40,122 nt of DNA from a virus. Below, one piece after another: positions 30,090 through 39,414 of the stretch. The notes below the pieces were generated by a model. The model was given only the letters and a program-made list of their open reading frames with translations, had not been told where the DNA came from and ran no database searches. Both the position numbers and the translations under genes were made by a program. How positions within the stretch are numbered: the first letter of the stretch is position 1; each line of letters begins with the position of its first letter. The DNA lies in IMG/VR virus record IMGVR_UViG_3300011252_000355, positions 1-40,122 of that record, one strand, 5' to 3'.

Positions 30090-30092
30090 GCT

Positions 30093-32573
30093 TTAACCCT
30101 CAGTTTCTTCATCCACAGCGAAATCTTGAGAACCAGTTTGGGATTGCCCAATAACAGCTTGTTCCGCAAACATAGCGGCCCTTCTAAATGCGCCTTGAGC
30201 ATCTTCACTAAACGTACCTAACGCATCGAATGCGTTCTTACGAACTACATCTAATTGTTGACTCTGTGCTAAACCGTCCGAAAGGATTTTAACATAAACT
30301 TCTTTCATTAGCTTGCCCGTAGGTGTCTCAAGAAACTCTTTTGCTGGTTTAAGACCAGCCCTATACAAAGCTAAATCTTTTGCATCATCTAACTTCTGTG
30401 TCCTGTCTTCTTTTCTTACCCTAGCAGCCTCATTACGTCCCTCTTCCGCTACCGCTAGTTCAAGCCCTTTGAGACCGATGGTGTCATCACGTTTCTTGCG
30501 GGTGGTGCGGTCTTGGATCGCGGCCTTAGCACCGATCTGCAAGGCATCACCGATATTGGTCAGGGCATTCGAAGACTTGCCCGACATCAACGCCGCACCC
30601 ATAAGCATGAACAACTCGCCCTTACGCGCAGCCTTGTCCTCGTCCGACTCTCCAAGCAGGCTCTTGAGCAGCTTTACATAATCCTTGGTTAAGTCTCCAA
30701 TGCTGCCGTCACCACCAAAGCCTTTGCCCAAGTCTGCCTCTTCGCCTAACGTAGTAATTTTTTCTGTAACCGCTGGTGCGATTTTAGGGGCTACAGGAGG
30801 TGAAACAACCTTTTTGTCTCCTTCCGCTTCCATTTCTACCTGACGCTGTTCTTGTTGGTTAGCAGCCCTTTCCGCAGAAAGTTCTTTCAACAAATCCTCA
30901 GCCGAGTCTTGCGCGGAGACTTGCTCCTCGGCTAGTTGTTGGTCTGCGTCTCCAACCGATTTAGAAACACCTTTTACATCCCTGCCTTGAATAATACGAA
31001 CCACCTTATCCGTTGCGTCAGCTATTTCTTGATCAACATCACCATAAAGTGGGTTAGATAAAGCGCCATCGCCTATTTTTCTTACATCTACTCCAGTAGT
31101 TTCTGCGATAGCATCTAATGTATTGGTTAAAAAAGGAGGCAACGTTCCATAAAGCGGATGACCTTTTTTATTTTCAGGCTTCGCTGTTTCAACCACTTCA
31201 GGGACTGCTTCAACCTTTGCTCCTACGACCCCTTCGGGAACATCCGAGGTGGTTTTAATGGCGGAATCCTCTGTTACGTCTGGCATTATAAACGTTTCTA
31301 ATGCCGCATCTCTAATTGCTGTTGCATTTTCAACATCGGATAATCTGCTTTCAGTAGTTGGAACAGCCTTTGGAACAACCACTTCAGGCTCTGCCGTGTT
31401 AGTTAATGCAGCAATAGCGTTCGCAGCATCAGCGGCCCTGTTCTCCGTTTCAGTCCCAGTAAATGCTTCGGGCAACGGACCGGAAACACCAATTAATTCT
31501 TCAGCAGGAGATTTAACCACCTGCTTAGTACTGGAGGGGAGACTAAACTTATCAATAGCGTTAAGGACAGCAAGCTGTTCACTACTCAACACATTTTCCG
31601 GAACAACAGCCTCACTTGTTGGAACCACCCGTTCATTTTTAGACGGGAGACTAAACTCATCAATGGCGTTAAGGATAGCGTTTTGTTCACCGCTCAACAC
31701 ACTTTTTGGAACAACAGCCTTCGCTATGCCCGACTCAAGCGGAACACTAAACGCCTCGCGTGTGTCCGCTGCATCCCGCATTATTCTTCCGGCTTCAATG
31801 CTGTCAGCCCGTTGCTGCGCAATCTCTTCCCGTCTTAACGTGTTCCTAAGCGTTTCTTGATTACGGGCTATCTGTGACGGAGACAACTCACCGCTGAAAG
31901 GATCGCTGTTTAAAAGAGCCTCCGCAATACTCGTGGAATAAGACCCCCTGCCTTCAGGATACTTTGCACCAAGAATACCTCCGGGTTGTCCCTGTGCATT
32001 GTTAGGCGCTAGGCTTTCAATTAAAGCAGCCTCCGATCTTTTTGCATCAGAGTCTCTAATCCTTCGGACAGTCTCAATATCCACCCCGTTTATAGACGCA
32101 ATGTTAGCTTGTGTAGACGGAGAACTTATCTGTGCTGTCTCAGGAGGAATAGGAACAGGGGCTAAGTCAGGGGCTGCAGCACTATCTGCTGCGCGTTGCT
32201 CCAACAAACGGTTGACCCTAGTGCCAATTAAAGCATCGCCCTCTCTCGCTAATGCAACAAGCGCAGAGTTGCGCTCGTCCATCATAAGCTCCACGGACTT
32301 AACCTTATCCCCATGCCGTGCCATAACTTCAGGAATGGCGTTGTTTAACCCCTCCAAAGTTTTGCCTGAGATTTTTACAAACTGCCCCTCACGAATACCT
32401 AACTCTGGTATGTTCGTAAGAATAAACTTCGTGTCTAAATCAGCACCACCACCGTTCGCAAACGTCATGGCTGTTTCCTGTAGCTCCGGTGACGAGCTAA
32501 GAATGCCACCCATTTGAGCCAGCCTGTTTCGAGAATCACGGTTCCTGAACATGTTCCGGTTTAATACGTTCAT
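30093..32573 (-). CDS. Large internal-virion-type protein with tandem repeat
   Basis: 826 residues. A globular N-terminus (MARHGDKVKSVELMMDERNS) is followed by a long acidic, Ala/Val/Pro-rich region that contains a 36-residue tandem repeat (VLSGEQNAILNAIDEFSLPS and VLSSEQLAVLNAIDKFSLPS; DNA period 108 bp from 31537). The C-terminal 190 residues are helical, including ELFMLMGAALMSGKSSNALT and NIGDALQIGAKAAIQD, a pattern of phage internal proteins. The DNA for that part (about 30480-30710) is clearly richer in GC than its flanks. Likely a virion or ejection protein; no function is proven. Confidence 0.75.
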   Translation of the reverse strand: MNVLNRNMFRNRDSRNRLAQMGGILSSSPELQETAMTFANGGGADLDTKFILTNIPELGIREGQFVKISGKTLEGLNNAIPEVMARHGDKVKSVELMMDERNSALVALAREGDALIGTRVNRLLEQRAADSAAAPDLAPVPIPPETAQISSPSTQANIASINGVDIETVRRIRDSDAKRSEAALIESLAPNNAQGQPGGILGAKYPEGRGSYSTSIAEALLNSDPFSGELSPSQIARNQETLRNTLRREEIAQQRADSIEAGRIMRDAADTREAFSVPLESGIAKAVVPKSVLSGEQNAILNAIDEFSLPSKNERVVPTSEAVVPENVLSSEQLAVLNAIDKFSLPSSTKQVVKSPAEELIGVSGPLPEAFTGTETENRAADAANAIAALTNTAEPEVVVPKAVPTTESRLSDVENATAIRDAALETFIMPDVTEDSAIKTTSDVPEGVVGAKVEAVPEVVETAKPENKKGHPLYGTLPPFLTNTLDAIAETTGVDVRKIGDGALSNPLYGDVDQEIADATDKVVRIIQGRDVKGVSKSVGDADQQLAEEQVSAQDSAEDLLKELSAERAANQQEQRQVEMEAEGDKKVVSPPVAPKIAPAVTEKITTLGEEADLGKGFGGDGSIGDLTKDYVKLLKSLLGESDEDKAARKGELFMLMGAALMSGKSSNALTNIGDALQIGAKAAIQDRTTRKKRDDTIGLKGLELAVAEEGRNEAARVRKEDRTQKLDDAKDLALYRAGLKPAKEFLETPTGKLMKEVYVKILSDGLAQSQQLDVVRKNAFDALGTFSEDAQGAFRRAAMFAEQAVIGQSQTGSQDFAVDEETEG
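31537..31735 (-). repeat. 108-bp tandem repeat inside the 826-aa gene
   Basis: Two in-frame units begin at 31537 and 31645. Both encode VLS-EQ-A-LNAID-FSLPS with a variable Thr/Val-rich spacer between. The start of each unit is marked by GGGAGACTAAACT on the plus strand. Confidence 0.8.
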
Positions 32574-32583
32574 GACGAACCTC

Positions 32584-33651
32584 CTAGTTAAACATGCCTG
32601 ACTGTTGCAAACCGTATAGACCTAAGCCAAGGCCACCGATCTGAGAGATTGCACTCGGGCTTGGTTGCTGTTGTTGCGAGAATGTCTGCTGCGCCGTGGG
32701 CATGCCCTGATAAATGTCCGAGTAGAACCCAAGCTGCTGATACGGAGCCATAACGTTCTGGTATTGATTTTGACGGGTAGCATCAAGAATGGCTTGTTGC
32801 TGCGTCTGCTCTTGACCGCCCATCGTACTAAGCATGTTAATGTCTTTAAACCCAAGACCCTGAGCCGCCTCGCCAAGCTGCGCTTGTTGCATGCCCAAGG
32901 ACCCAAGCCCACGGCCCAAGGAACCGTATTGACTAGCCATGCCAAGACCCAACTGCCCCGCCGTCTGACCGCCCTGTATGCCCATCTGTGCGCCACCCAA
33001 AGCTGCGCGTTGTTGACGGCCCATAGCCTGTTCATACGCCCCTTGCGCACGTCTTGCAGCACTCTCGTAACCTGCCTGTCGCATGCCAGCCGCAGTCCGG
33101 CCCTGCTGGTTTAGAATACTCTCGTCCAACTGACCCTGACGGACAGCCTGTCGTGACCCGCCCATAGCTCCAGCCGCAGTAGCTTGAGCGTCAATGCCAG
33201 CACGTTGCTGCTCACCCTGACGGCGAATGTCCATCATGGCTTGCTGAACAGCCTGATCCTCATATGGGTCCATAAACTGTTGAATGCCACTTGGATCAAA
33301 CTGTGCGCCCGTTCCTGCAAGGTCCGAGTACCCTTGACCAACCGCGCCCTGAACACCGCTGATTGCTTGGTTAGTTTGACCAAGAGCGCCTGCACCTCCG
33401 TACATGGTGCCGATGCCAGCGCCCAATGTGTTAGCTCCCGCCTGCAGCATGGGAGCATACGCGCCTAGACCGGAAGCCGTAAGGTCAGATGCCTTTTGCT
33501 GAAGAGGACTTCGACTTGCAACATTATATTCTGGCAGAACAAACCCAGCGTCCTTGCCTAAAGCCTGCGCCCGAGTAAGTATCTCTTCTTGATACTTGCG
33601 AAGGTAGTCAGGAATCTCGGTCCTGCTAATCTGTGTTACAGTTTCAGACAT
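32584..33651 (-). CDS. Gln/Gly/Ala-rich virion protein
   Basis: 355 residues. A short N-terminal helix (TEIPDYLRKYQEEILTRAQA) leads into Ala/Gly/Gln-rich helices: IRRQGEQQRAGIDAQATAAG, MGGSRQAVRQGQLDESILNQ, GMRQAGYESAARRAQGAYEQ. The C-terminal tail is QQQ- and Ser/Pro-rich. The pattern of alternating Gly-rich loops and long amphipathic Gln/Arg helices is common in podoviral ejection or internal proteins. It overlaps the next gene by eight bases. Exact role unknown. Confidence 0.7.
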   Translation of the reverse strand: MSETVTQISRTEIPDYLRKYQEEILTRAQALGKDAGFVLPEYNVASRSPLQQKASDLTASGLGAYAPMLQAGANTLGAGIGTMYGGAGALGQTNQAISGVQGAVGQGYSDLAGTGAQFDPSGIQQFMDPYEDQAVQQAMMDIRRQGEQQRAGIDAQATAAGAMGGSRQAVRQGQLDESILNQQGRTAAGMRQAGYESAARRAQGAYEQAMGRQQRAALGGAQMGIQGGQTAGQLGLGMASQYGSLGRGLGSLGMQQAQLGEAAQGLGFKDINMLSTMGGQEQTQQQAILDATRQNQYQNVMAPYQQLGFYSDIYQGMPTAQQTFSQQQQPSPSAISQIGGLGLGLYGLQQSGMFN

Positions 33652-34468
33652 TTTTAAATTCCTGCATGTTTCTAAATAGCTTGGCGGCTACCGCTCCTCG
33701 GGTGCCATTGGGAGCATCCCCAATCATCTTGCCTGCCTTCTCCGCGTCTCCGCCACCTATGTTTCTCAAGTCCTTTAGAGACAGAACAACCTCTCCGTTT
33801 GAAAGCATTGCTTCCTGAACGGGCTTGCCATCCTGATAGATCATTGCAGGGATATCATCACTAGTCCCTGTTCCGGGGCCTTCGATTAGGCCACCCATTA
33901 GGCCACCCCTTGCCGCGTATTGTGTAGGAGGGTTAATACCCACCCCATCTTCCATATTCCTGTCGTACTCGTCCCGTTCTGCAGCGGTGTTAAACCTCGT
34001 GCCATCGAACCGACTTGCGTAGAGGTTGTCTAAAAACCCAGACCTGTCGATGCTTGATCCATCGTATCCCTCAGAATTTCCAGTGCCTGTGTAGGTAGTA
34101 GGTTGCTCTGGTTTCCCTACTGCCGCCGTTAGAATACCCGCTTGAACGAAGGGGTTTGAAAGCAAGCCCTTCTTCGCTGCCGATTTAGCGCCTATAGTCC
34201 CGTCTGCCGCTAAAGGTCCACCGCCAAGGCCAGCCTCAGCCAGTTTATTACCTAAAGAGGCACCCATTGGTGTGCTTCTAAGGGCATTACCAACACCAAA
34301 AGCTGTGTTTGCACCACCAGCCAAAAGCGCGTACTTAATAGCGTTCTTAGAGCTTCCTCCACCAGCTAACGTGCCTAACCCTGCACCAATAGCAGGAGCC
34401 AAGAACCCCGCTCCGGGGATTAAAGCCCCAGCAATGCCGCCTAGAATGCCACCAATGTTAATGCCCAT
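33644..34468 (-). CDS. Gly-rich virion protein with GTGTSDDIPA motif
   Basis: 274 residues. The N-terminal 45 are Gly/Ala-rich and hydrophobic (GGILGGIAGALIPGAGFLAP, AIGAGLGTLAGGG), able to span a membrane. The middle is polar. At about residues 205-242 lies GPGTGTSDDIPAMIYQDGKP and LSNGEVVLSLKDL, a module (GTGTSD-IPA...S-GE-V) that recurs in phage tail or internal proteins; its role is unknown to me. A membrane-active part of the ejection apparatus is a fair inference. Confidence 0.75.
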   Translation of the reverse strand: MGINIGGILGGIAGALIPGAGFLAPAIGAGLGTLAGGGSSKNAIKYALLAGGANTAFGVGNALRSTPMGASLGNKLAEAGLGGGPLAADGTIGAKSAAKKGLLSNPFVQAGILTAAVGKPEQPTTYTGTGNSEGYDGSSIDRSGFLDNLYASRFDGTRFNTAAERDEYDRNMEDGVGINPPTQYAARGGLMGGLIEGPGTGTSDDIPAMIYQDGKPVQEAMLSNGEVVLSLKDLRNIGGGDAEKAGKMIGDAPNGTRGAVAAKLFRNMQEFKNV

Positions 34469-34501
34469 ACCAAACCACCACTATGAATTGACCGCACATT
34501 A

Positions 34502-34822
34502 TCAGGTAATCTCCAAAATACTAGCTACAACATGCAACCTGTTTGCTGTCCCTGCCGTGACTTTTAAGATTTCATCTGCCTGAACCACAAGCGGTGCCGT
34601 TAATAACTCAACCGTACCCTTGGCCCCAACAGCCTTGTCCTTGTATAAACTAAAAACGCTTGCTCCGCTAGTCAACGTTAGCGTCAAAGTGTCCGCGTTG
34701 TTGCTGTCCTCAGACACAACAATAGATTTTACAATCGCAGTGGTAAACTGACCACACGTATAAAGTGTGGTTACGTCCGTTGTTGTGAGATCAACCTTTG
34801 CGTTTACATATGCGTTAGCCAT
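34502..34822 (-). CDS. Small beta-rich virion protein
   Basis: 106 residues, almost all beta strand by composition (AIVKSIVVSEDSNNADTLTL, TLTSGASVFSLYKDKAVGAK, LKVTAGTANRLHVVASIL) with no Cys, like a small decoration, adaptor or tail-associated protein. It begins in a TGATG overlap with the gene at 34822-34989 and precedes the Gly-rich virion gene by 33 bp. Confidence 0.7.
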   Translation of the reverse strand: MANAYVNAKVDLTTTDVTTLYTCGQFTTAIVKSIVVSEDSNNADTLTLTLTSGASVFSLYKDKAVGAKGTVELLTAPLVVQADEILKVTAGTANRLHVVASILEIT

Positions 34823-34989
34823 CAGCCCATAAACCAGCTTAGGGCAGTCGTGTCATCGTCTGCCACTTGTTGAGTGTTGTTGAACTGATTCAAAAACACA
34901 GAGAAAGATCGAACCACCTCGTTTAAATACTCTTGCTGGTATTGTTGAGGCGGTATTGGAAAGAACGGTACAGGAGTGTTGGTAGCCAT
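34822..34989 (-). CDS. Small linking protein, unknown
   Basis: 55 residues starting MATNTPVPFFPIPPQQYQQE. The frame has TAATG coupling to the stop of the 734-residue gene and TGATG coupling to the next start. A Pro/Gln N-terminus precedes one helix (YLNEVVRSFSVFLNQFNN) and a short tail. Tight coupling on both sides argues that it is real; it may be a small tail or assembly component. Confidence 0.7.
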   Translation of the reverse strand: MATNTPVPFFPIPPQQYQQEYLNEVVRSFSVFLNQFNNTQQVADDDTTALSWFMG

Positions 34990-37193
34990 TATCGTTTCCC
35001 GTCTGGTCTAATATCTACACGAGGCACACCCAATCTCCAAAGGACGTTTGCATCTGTAGATTGTAGCTTGAGTGTAAAGCTACGGCCCCGTAACCGTGTA
35101 AAGTATTGGTTCGTGTATTGATCTACAGGCGTACTAGATGTTTTGGACACAGTGTTTGTTGAGGAGTTTTGATCGGCTTGCCCCGGAAAACTCTTGGTCT
35201 CCAAGATGAAATCTAACGAAGACGTATCAACAGTTTCTCTAAAGTTAATGTCCGGTATTACCCTGTTAATAAAAGAAAACTGATTGCCTTCTGTAATAGA
35301 CATATCCCCCGATTCAATAAACGAAGTCATAGCCGCGCCGTCATCTTGTGCGCCCACCTCTTGATTATACAAAAAGTTGTTAGTTCCCGCCGCAAGAGGC
35401 AACGAAGAAATACCACGATCCAACCACGCCGTTCTAGCTAGGTTTCCTATAAACCAAAGCTTCTCAAGGTAATTGTAAACTACATACCTGTCGTTCTCGG
35501 TTGAGTCCGCAGATGGATAAAACCACCACACCTCGGAGAAGGACACGTTGGCTCCCGCAACAATCTTGTCAGACTGAGAAGTGTTAATATCATCAAATAC
35601 ATAGTCCCTAACAGTGCAGGGTATTCTTTGAACCGCACCCGTGAACGCATAAAACTCTGCCGATCCCATCCAAAACACCGCATCGTCCACCGCAACCGCA
35701 GCCTTGGGACTAGCAATAGTAATGTTTTCAGAGATTAAGTTTATACCAAAGGTAAACGGTGGCCCAAGGAACTGCATTGCGTGAATAGAAACGTCTGTAA
35801 ACACCAGTATCTGTTGCCGTGTTTCAAGTGCTTGAATAATCTTAGAGCCAGAACTTATACGCAAATCACCCGCTGTATTGGTAGAGGTAGGATACCAATC
35901 GACAGGGTTTTCCTGACTGCTAAACCGTATCAACAAAGGGTCTTGAACCCCATTGCCGTCTGTCGAAGAGGACGTAAGACCAAGACTATCCGCGCCAAAT
36001 GCAATCACATGCCTGTCTCGGTCAGACAAAAGAACCTGTGTGGCTATAGTAGGAACCGAGGTCCGTGTGCCGAGGCCCAAGGCGCTGTCTGTTAAGAACT
36101 TGGCTCGTGTACCTACACCATTTGTTTTGTCCCAATAGTAAATCTTACCGTTTCTTTCGTTCAACAACAGGTCTTCGCCAAAGTTGTCTTGTGTCCAAAT
36201 GCGTAGGTTTGCAGAGGGCGTGATTGTTCCTGAAACAAGAGCCAATCCCCAGCCAGAAAAGTCATCCGCTGTAAGCGCGTTGCCTGTTGCAAGTCGAACC
36301 GAAGATTGGTTTGCATGTGTCGCGGCGGCGGTGCCTTTATGACCTCTGGTACAGCCCGTTAAGTCGTTAGAGCTTATACCCCCTACCAAAATAAGTTCGT
36401 CATCTATTAAAACGATATCGCTGGCTACAATACCCGCAGTGTTAGCCACGGTGATGGTTGTATCACTAGAAGAAAGTGTGCCGCCCTCGTTTACCGTTGT
36501 AGTAAGAGCGCCCGTAGTTGTGCCACCCCAAGCTCCCGCGCCCCAACCAGTACCAAACACTGAGCTATTAAGACCCGTACCAATTTGATAGGTTCCTACA
36601 ACACTACTACCACCGTTACCCGTATCACTAGCGTTAGCAGAGACGGCAGTAACGCTTATACCACCAGAAACTGTAACGCTTTCTATAGTACTGACGGTCC
36701 TCGCAGATATCTTGTATGTGTTTCCATCCACAACTTCTGTGACCTGATACTCTTGGTTAAGAACGTTTGCCGTGACGTTGCCGCCCAAAGAAGCCGCACC
36801 AGAGAAAGTAACAAAGTCATTAGCCACACAACCATGATTAGGGTCCGCTACTGTAATTACGGACGAGCCGTTTGTAGCAGAAAAGGTTACGTCTCCCGCA
36901 GATGTTGTCTGCCTAATCGGAGTAACGTCCTTAAAATCAACACCCTCTTTAATGTAGAATTTTAATTCTGTCCCAAGGCCCAGAAACTTTTCGCCGCTCA
37001 ATGCTACAAACTCATGCATCCCACGGCATATTCCTAAGAAAGCGTTGTTGGTGTTTTTTTCCCAACCGTTTAATTTCTCAGGATACCCAAACCGAAACCG
37101 CACTTTGTCACAATCCACCCAACCGTTTTCTTCAGAATACGGAGTAGTTTCTTTGTTAATTCCGGGTTTAAATTTTAAGTTGGCTAATGGCAT
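34989..37193 (-). CDS. Large beta-rich virion protein (P22 gp10-like?)
   Basis: 734 residues, strongly beta. It starts FKPGINKETTPYSEENGWVD and FRFGYPEKLNGWEK, an opening typical of podoviral tail-stabilising proteins, and later has DRDRHVIAFGADSLGL, FTDVSIHAMQFLGPPFTFGI, YVVYNYLEKLWFIGNLART and WLDRGISSLPLAAG, a layout suggesting a propeller-like repeat. About residues 97-300 look like an inserted domain rich in Ser/Thr/Gly (TTTVNEGGTLSSSDTTITVA). Similarity to P22 gp10 (DNA-stabilising tail factor) is a weak memory-based call. Confidence 0.75.
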   Translation of the reverse strand: MPLANLKFKPGINKETTPYSEENGWVDCDKVRFRFGYPEKLNGWEKNTNNAFLGICRGMHEFVALSGEKFLGLGTELKFYIKEGVDFKDVTPIRQTTSAGDVTFSATNGSSVITVADPNHGCVANDFVTFSGAASLGGNVTANVLNQEYQVTEVVDGNTYKISARTVSTIESVTVSGGISVTAVSANASDTGNGGSSVVGTYQIGTGLNSSVFGTGWGAGAWGGTTTGALTTTVNEGGTLSSSDTTITVANTAGIVASDIVLIDDELILVGGISSNDLTGCTRGHKGTAAATHANQSSVRLATGNALTADDFSGWGLALVSGTITPSANLRIWTQDNFGEDLLLNERNGKIYYWDKTNGVGTRAKFLTDSALGLGTRTSVPTIATQVLLSDRDRHVIAFGADSLGLTSSSTDGNGVQDPLLIRFSSQENPVDWYPTSTNTAGDLRISSGSKIIQALETRQQILVFTDVSIHAMQFLGPPFTFGINLISENITIASPKAAVAVDDAVFWMGSAEFYAFTGAVQRIPCTVRDYVFDDINTSQSDKIVAGANVSFSEVWWFYPSADSTENDRYVVYNYLEKLWFIGNLARTAWLDRGISSLPLAAGTNNFLYNQEVGAQDDGAAMTSFIESGDMSITEGNQFSFINRVIPDINFRETVDTSSLDFILETKSFPGQADQNSSTNTVSKTSSTPVDQYTNQYFTRLRGRSFTLKLQSTDANVLWRLGVPRVDIRPDGKR

Positions 37194-37200
37194 AACACCC

Positions 37201-38010
37201 TCACGATTGTGACCCGTAAATAGTACCGTTGTTCGTCAGTGTAAAACTATTGCTGTTGGATTCAATGCCTTTGCCACCAGCAGAACCAGAAGAAGCTATG
37301 CCGTTGCCGCCCCCCGCCGCGCCCCAACCTCCGCCGCCACCACTAGAGTTAAGAGGTCCACCAGCGTCATTACCACCACGGGTTCCGTTTCCACCTACGT
37401 TTCCAGCGGAACCACCTGCACCACCCGATCCATAACCAGAACTACCGCCAGCACCACCCGATCCGGGAAGTATATAGCCACCCTGACCACCGCTACCTGT
37501 ACCAGTAAAAGTTGTAGCACCGCCGCCGCCTCCAGCACCACCGCCGCTACCGGAGCTTGCTCCAGAGCCAGCAGCACCCGCAGCCCCTAACGTTGGTGTT
37601 CCAGATTGACCGCCACCGCCAGCACCGTAACCAGCAGAGCCATTTCTACCCTGCGAACCGCGTCCACCGCCACCCGCGATGTACGCACCAGAGTTGTTAA
37701 TAATCGTAACGCCTGAAGCGGTTATACTAATAGCGTCTCCGCCAGCACCATCACCGCCCTTACCGACAATATTTCCAGAATTTTCTATCGTTGCGTTTTG
37801 TGTGTCTACAATTAACGCCGCCGTCCCTGTACTACTGGCCCATAGCCAAAAGTCGGCAGGTATAATTAACGTGCCACTTGGAAGTATAAAACTAGAAGTC
37901 GTAACGTTACTTCTATTACTAAGGCTGTTTATTAACGCGGTAGAAGTTAAGGTAACAGGGCCACCTCCGCTTACACCAAACCCTAGTATGTCATATCCAA
38001 AAGAAGTCAT
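37201..38010 (-). CDS. Glycine-rich tail adhesin
   Basis: 269 residues. An N-terminal beta part (TLIIPADFWLWASSTGTAAL, IVDTQNATIENSGN) and strand-rich linker lead into a domain of about 150 residues made mostly of Gly runs with Ala, Ser and Asn (GAGGGGQSGTPTLGAAGAAG and similar). This is the polyglycine-sandwich composition of T-even gp38-like receptor-binding tips, with the same N-S-G/N-N-G pattern before the Gly domain. It likely sits at the tail-fibre tip and sets host range. The opposite strand has a spurious Pro-rich frame caused by the Gly codons. Confidence 0.75.
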   Translation of the reverse strand: MTSFGYDILGFGVSGGGPVTLTSTALINSLSNRSNVTTSSFILPSGTLIIPADFWLWASSTGTAALIVDTQNATIENSGNIVGKGGDGAGGDAISITASGVTIINNSGAYIAGGGGRGSQGRNGSAGYGAGGGGQSGTPTLGAAGAAGSGASSGSGGGAGGGGGATTFTGTGSGGQGGYILPGSGGAGGSSGYGSGGAGGSAGNVGGNGTRGGNDAGGPLNSSGGGGGWGAAGGGNGIASSGSAGGKGIESNSNSFTLTNNGTIYGSQS

Positions 38011-39356
38011 TAGGCATCATTCTTTGCGTCTGTTGTGTAAAACAGTTTTATCCCTAAAAGCCTAGCGTCCCCTGTTTGATTGTCTGCCGATACGTCCCGC
38101 ATGATCTGAAAGTATGTCTGCGTATCTACCGCAGCACTAGCAACAGTTACTGGGCCACTTACCGCAGAAACAGTCATGTCGTTGGACGTTCCGCTAAAGG
38201 CTTTTGCCGTAGCTACCACGTTAGTTCCAAAGGCCGTGTTGATAGAAACATCGTCAGCAATAGAAACGCCTGACAAACCCCAAGCTACGGTGCCAGTATC
38301 TGTTCCCGTGACTGTCCAAAACGCTTGAAACGTAATAGTTCCTTCGTTCCATGACTTGGGAAAGCACACGGTAAACTGCGCGTTCTCATCAGAGCTTGCA
38401 TCAAAGTCTAACACTCTAAGTTCTGGGCCATTTGACAGTTCTACTTGAGCCAAACCAGCGCAACCGTTTGTGGTGTTGGGGGACATTGCACCCGCTGGAA
38501 CGTAAATGGTTTCTACACCCGCGACCTTTACCGCTGCGGAGTTGTTGGTCAGCGCCCCTGCAACGTCACCCGCCCCTGATATATCTAACGTTGCTGCGTC
38601 TAACTCACCTGTAAGCGTCAGGTTACGCAGGCTTGCTACATCCTTGTTGGCATCAGCCGTAACCGTTTTACTAGCAACAACCGTTCCAACCGCAGCGCCC
38701 GTGTCATTGTAGTTTAACTCTGCCGCAGTTGCAGATACCGCTGTACCATCTATAGAAAAAGCGTCTGTCTCTAATGTACCGTCAATATCAACGTCACCAC
38801 TAACATCTAAGGTCGCAGCATCTAACTCACCCGTGAGCGTAACATTTCTAAAACCTGTAATGTCCTTGTTGCTGTCAACAACAACCGCTTTGCTAGCACT
38901 AACCGTACCCGCTGTAACATCTAGCTCCGTAATGCCACCAAGAACACTGGTAAAGTCAGTGACCGCTGCCCCTGAACCAGCCCCATCAGCTAAAATAACT
39001 GCAGACTTATCTGCAGCTATAGTGACATTGGCCCCCGACCCTTGCGTGATAGACAAAGATTGATTGGTGCTGTTCAGAATCATATAGATTCTGGCCTTGT
39101 CGTTTTGCTGCAACGTGACAGTGCATGTGCCACCCGGAGTTCCTGTAAACTTTATTGCCTTATAATGACCGTTGGATAAAACTGCCGTAGTCGATAGCTC
39201 CAAAGTATACGAAGTGCTAGACAGAGCAATCGAAGCAAACCCGTTTGAAGCGCGGTCTATAATGTCAAAGTTATTATTGGTGCTGTTGCCCCATGTACCC
39301 GACTCATCGCCCGTGGTTATTTTCTTGAGCGCATTTGCTGCAGTGTATGTAGCCAT
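38010..39356 (-). CDS. Tail fibre protein
   Basis: 448 residues. N-terminal 120 residues give a beta-domain with a GTWGNSTNNNFDIIDR attachment-like motif seen at the start of many phage fibre proteins. It is followed by two copies of a beta-helix-like unit: VVVDSNKDITGFRNVTLTGE-LDAATLDVSG and TVTADANKDVASLRNLTLTG-ELDAATLDISG. C-terminal 170 residues form a beta-sandwich-like domain (FPKSWNEGTITFQAFWTVTG). This layout fits trimeric fibres. It shares TAATG with the adhesin gene, so the two are probably joined in one fibre. Confidence 0.8.
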   Translation of the reverse strand: MATYTAANALKKITTGDESGTWGNSTNNNFDIIDRASNGFASIALSSTSYTLELSTTAVLSNGHYKAIKFTGTPGGTCTVTLQQNDKARIYMILNSTNQSLSITQGSGANVTIAADKSAVILADGAGSGAAVTDFTSVLGGITELDVTAGTVSASKAVVVDSNKDITGFRNVTLTGELDAATLDVSGDVDIDGTLETDAFSIDGTAVSATAAELNYNDTGAAVGTVVASKTVTADANKDVASLRNLTLTGELDAATLDISGAGDVAGALTNNSAAVKVAGVETIYVPAGAMSPNTTNGCAGLAQVELSNGPELRVLDFDASSDENAQFTVCFPKSWNEGTITFQAFWTVTGTDTGTVAWGLSGVSIADDVSINTAFGTNVVATAKAFSGTSNDMTVSAVSGPVTVASAAVDTQTYFQIMRDVSADNQTGDARLLGIKLFYTTDAKNDA

Positions 39357-39414
39357 GATGTGACCTCAAATATAAATTTAGTTGGACTATACCCATACTT
39401 CTGCTTCTAAGCAA

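Noticed and set aside
31249-31860. 203-residue plus-strand frame inside the 826-residue gene
   Set aside because: Long only because the sense strand avoids certain codons in its Ala/Val/Glu-rich repeats; it is low complexity and has no ribosome site or partner gene.
37229-37435. Pro-rich plus-strand frame
   Set aside because: It is the reverse complement of Gly codons in the adhesin gene, with no ribosome site.
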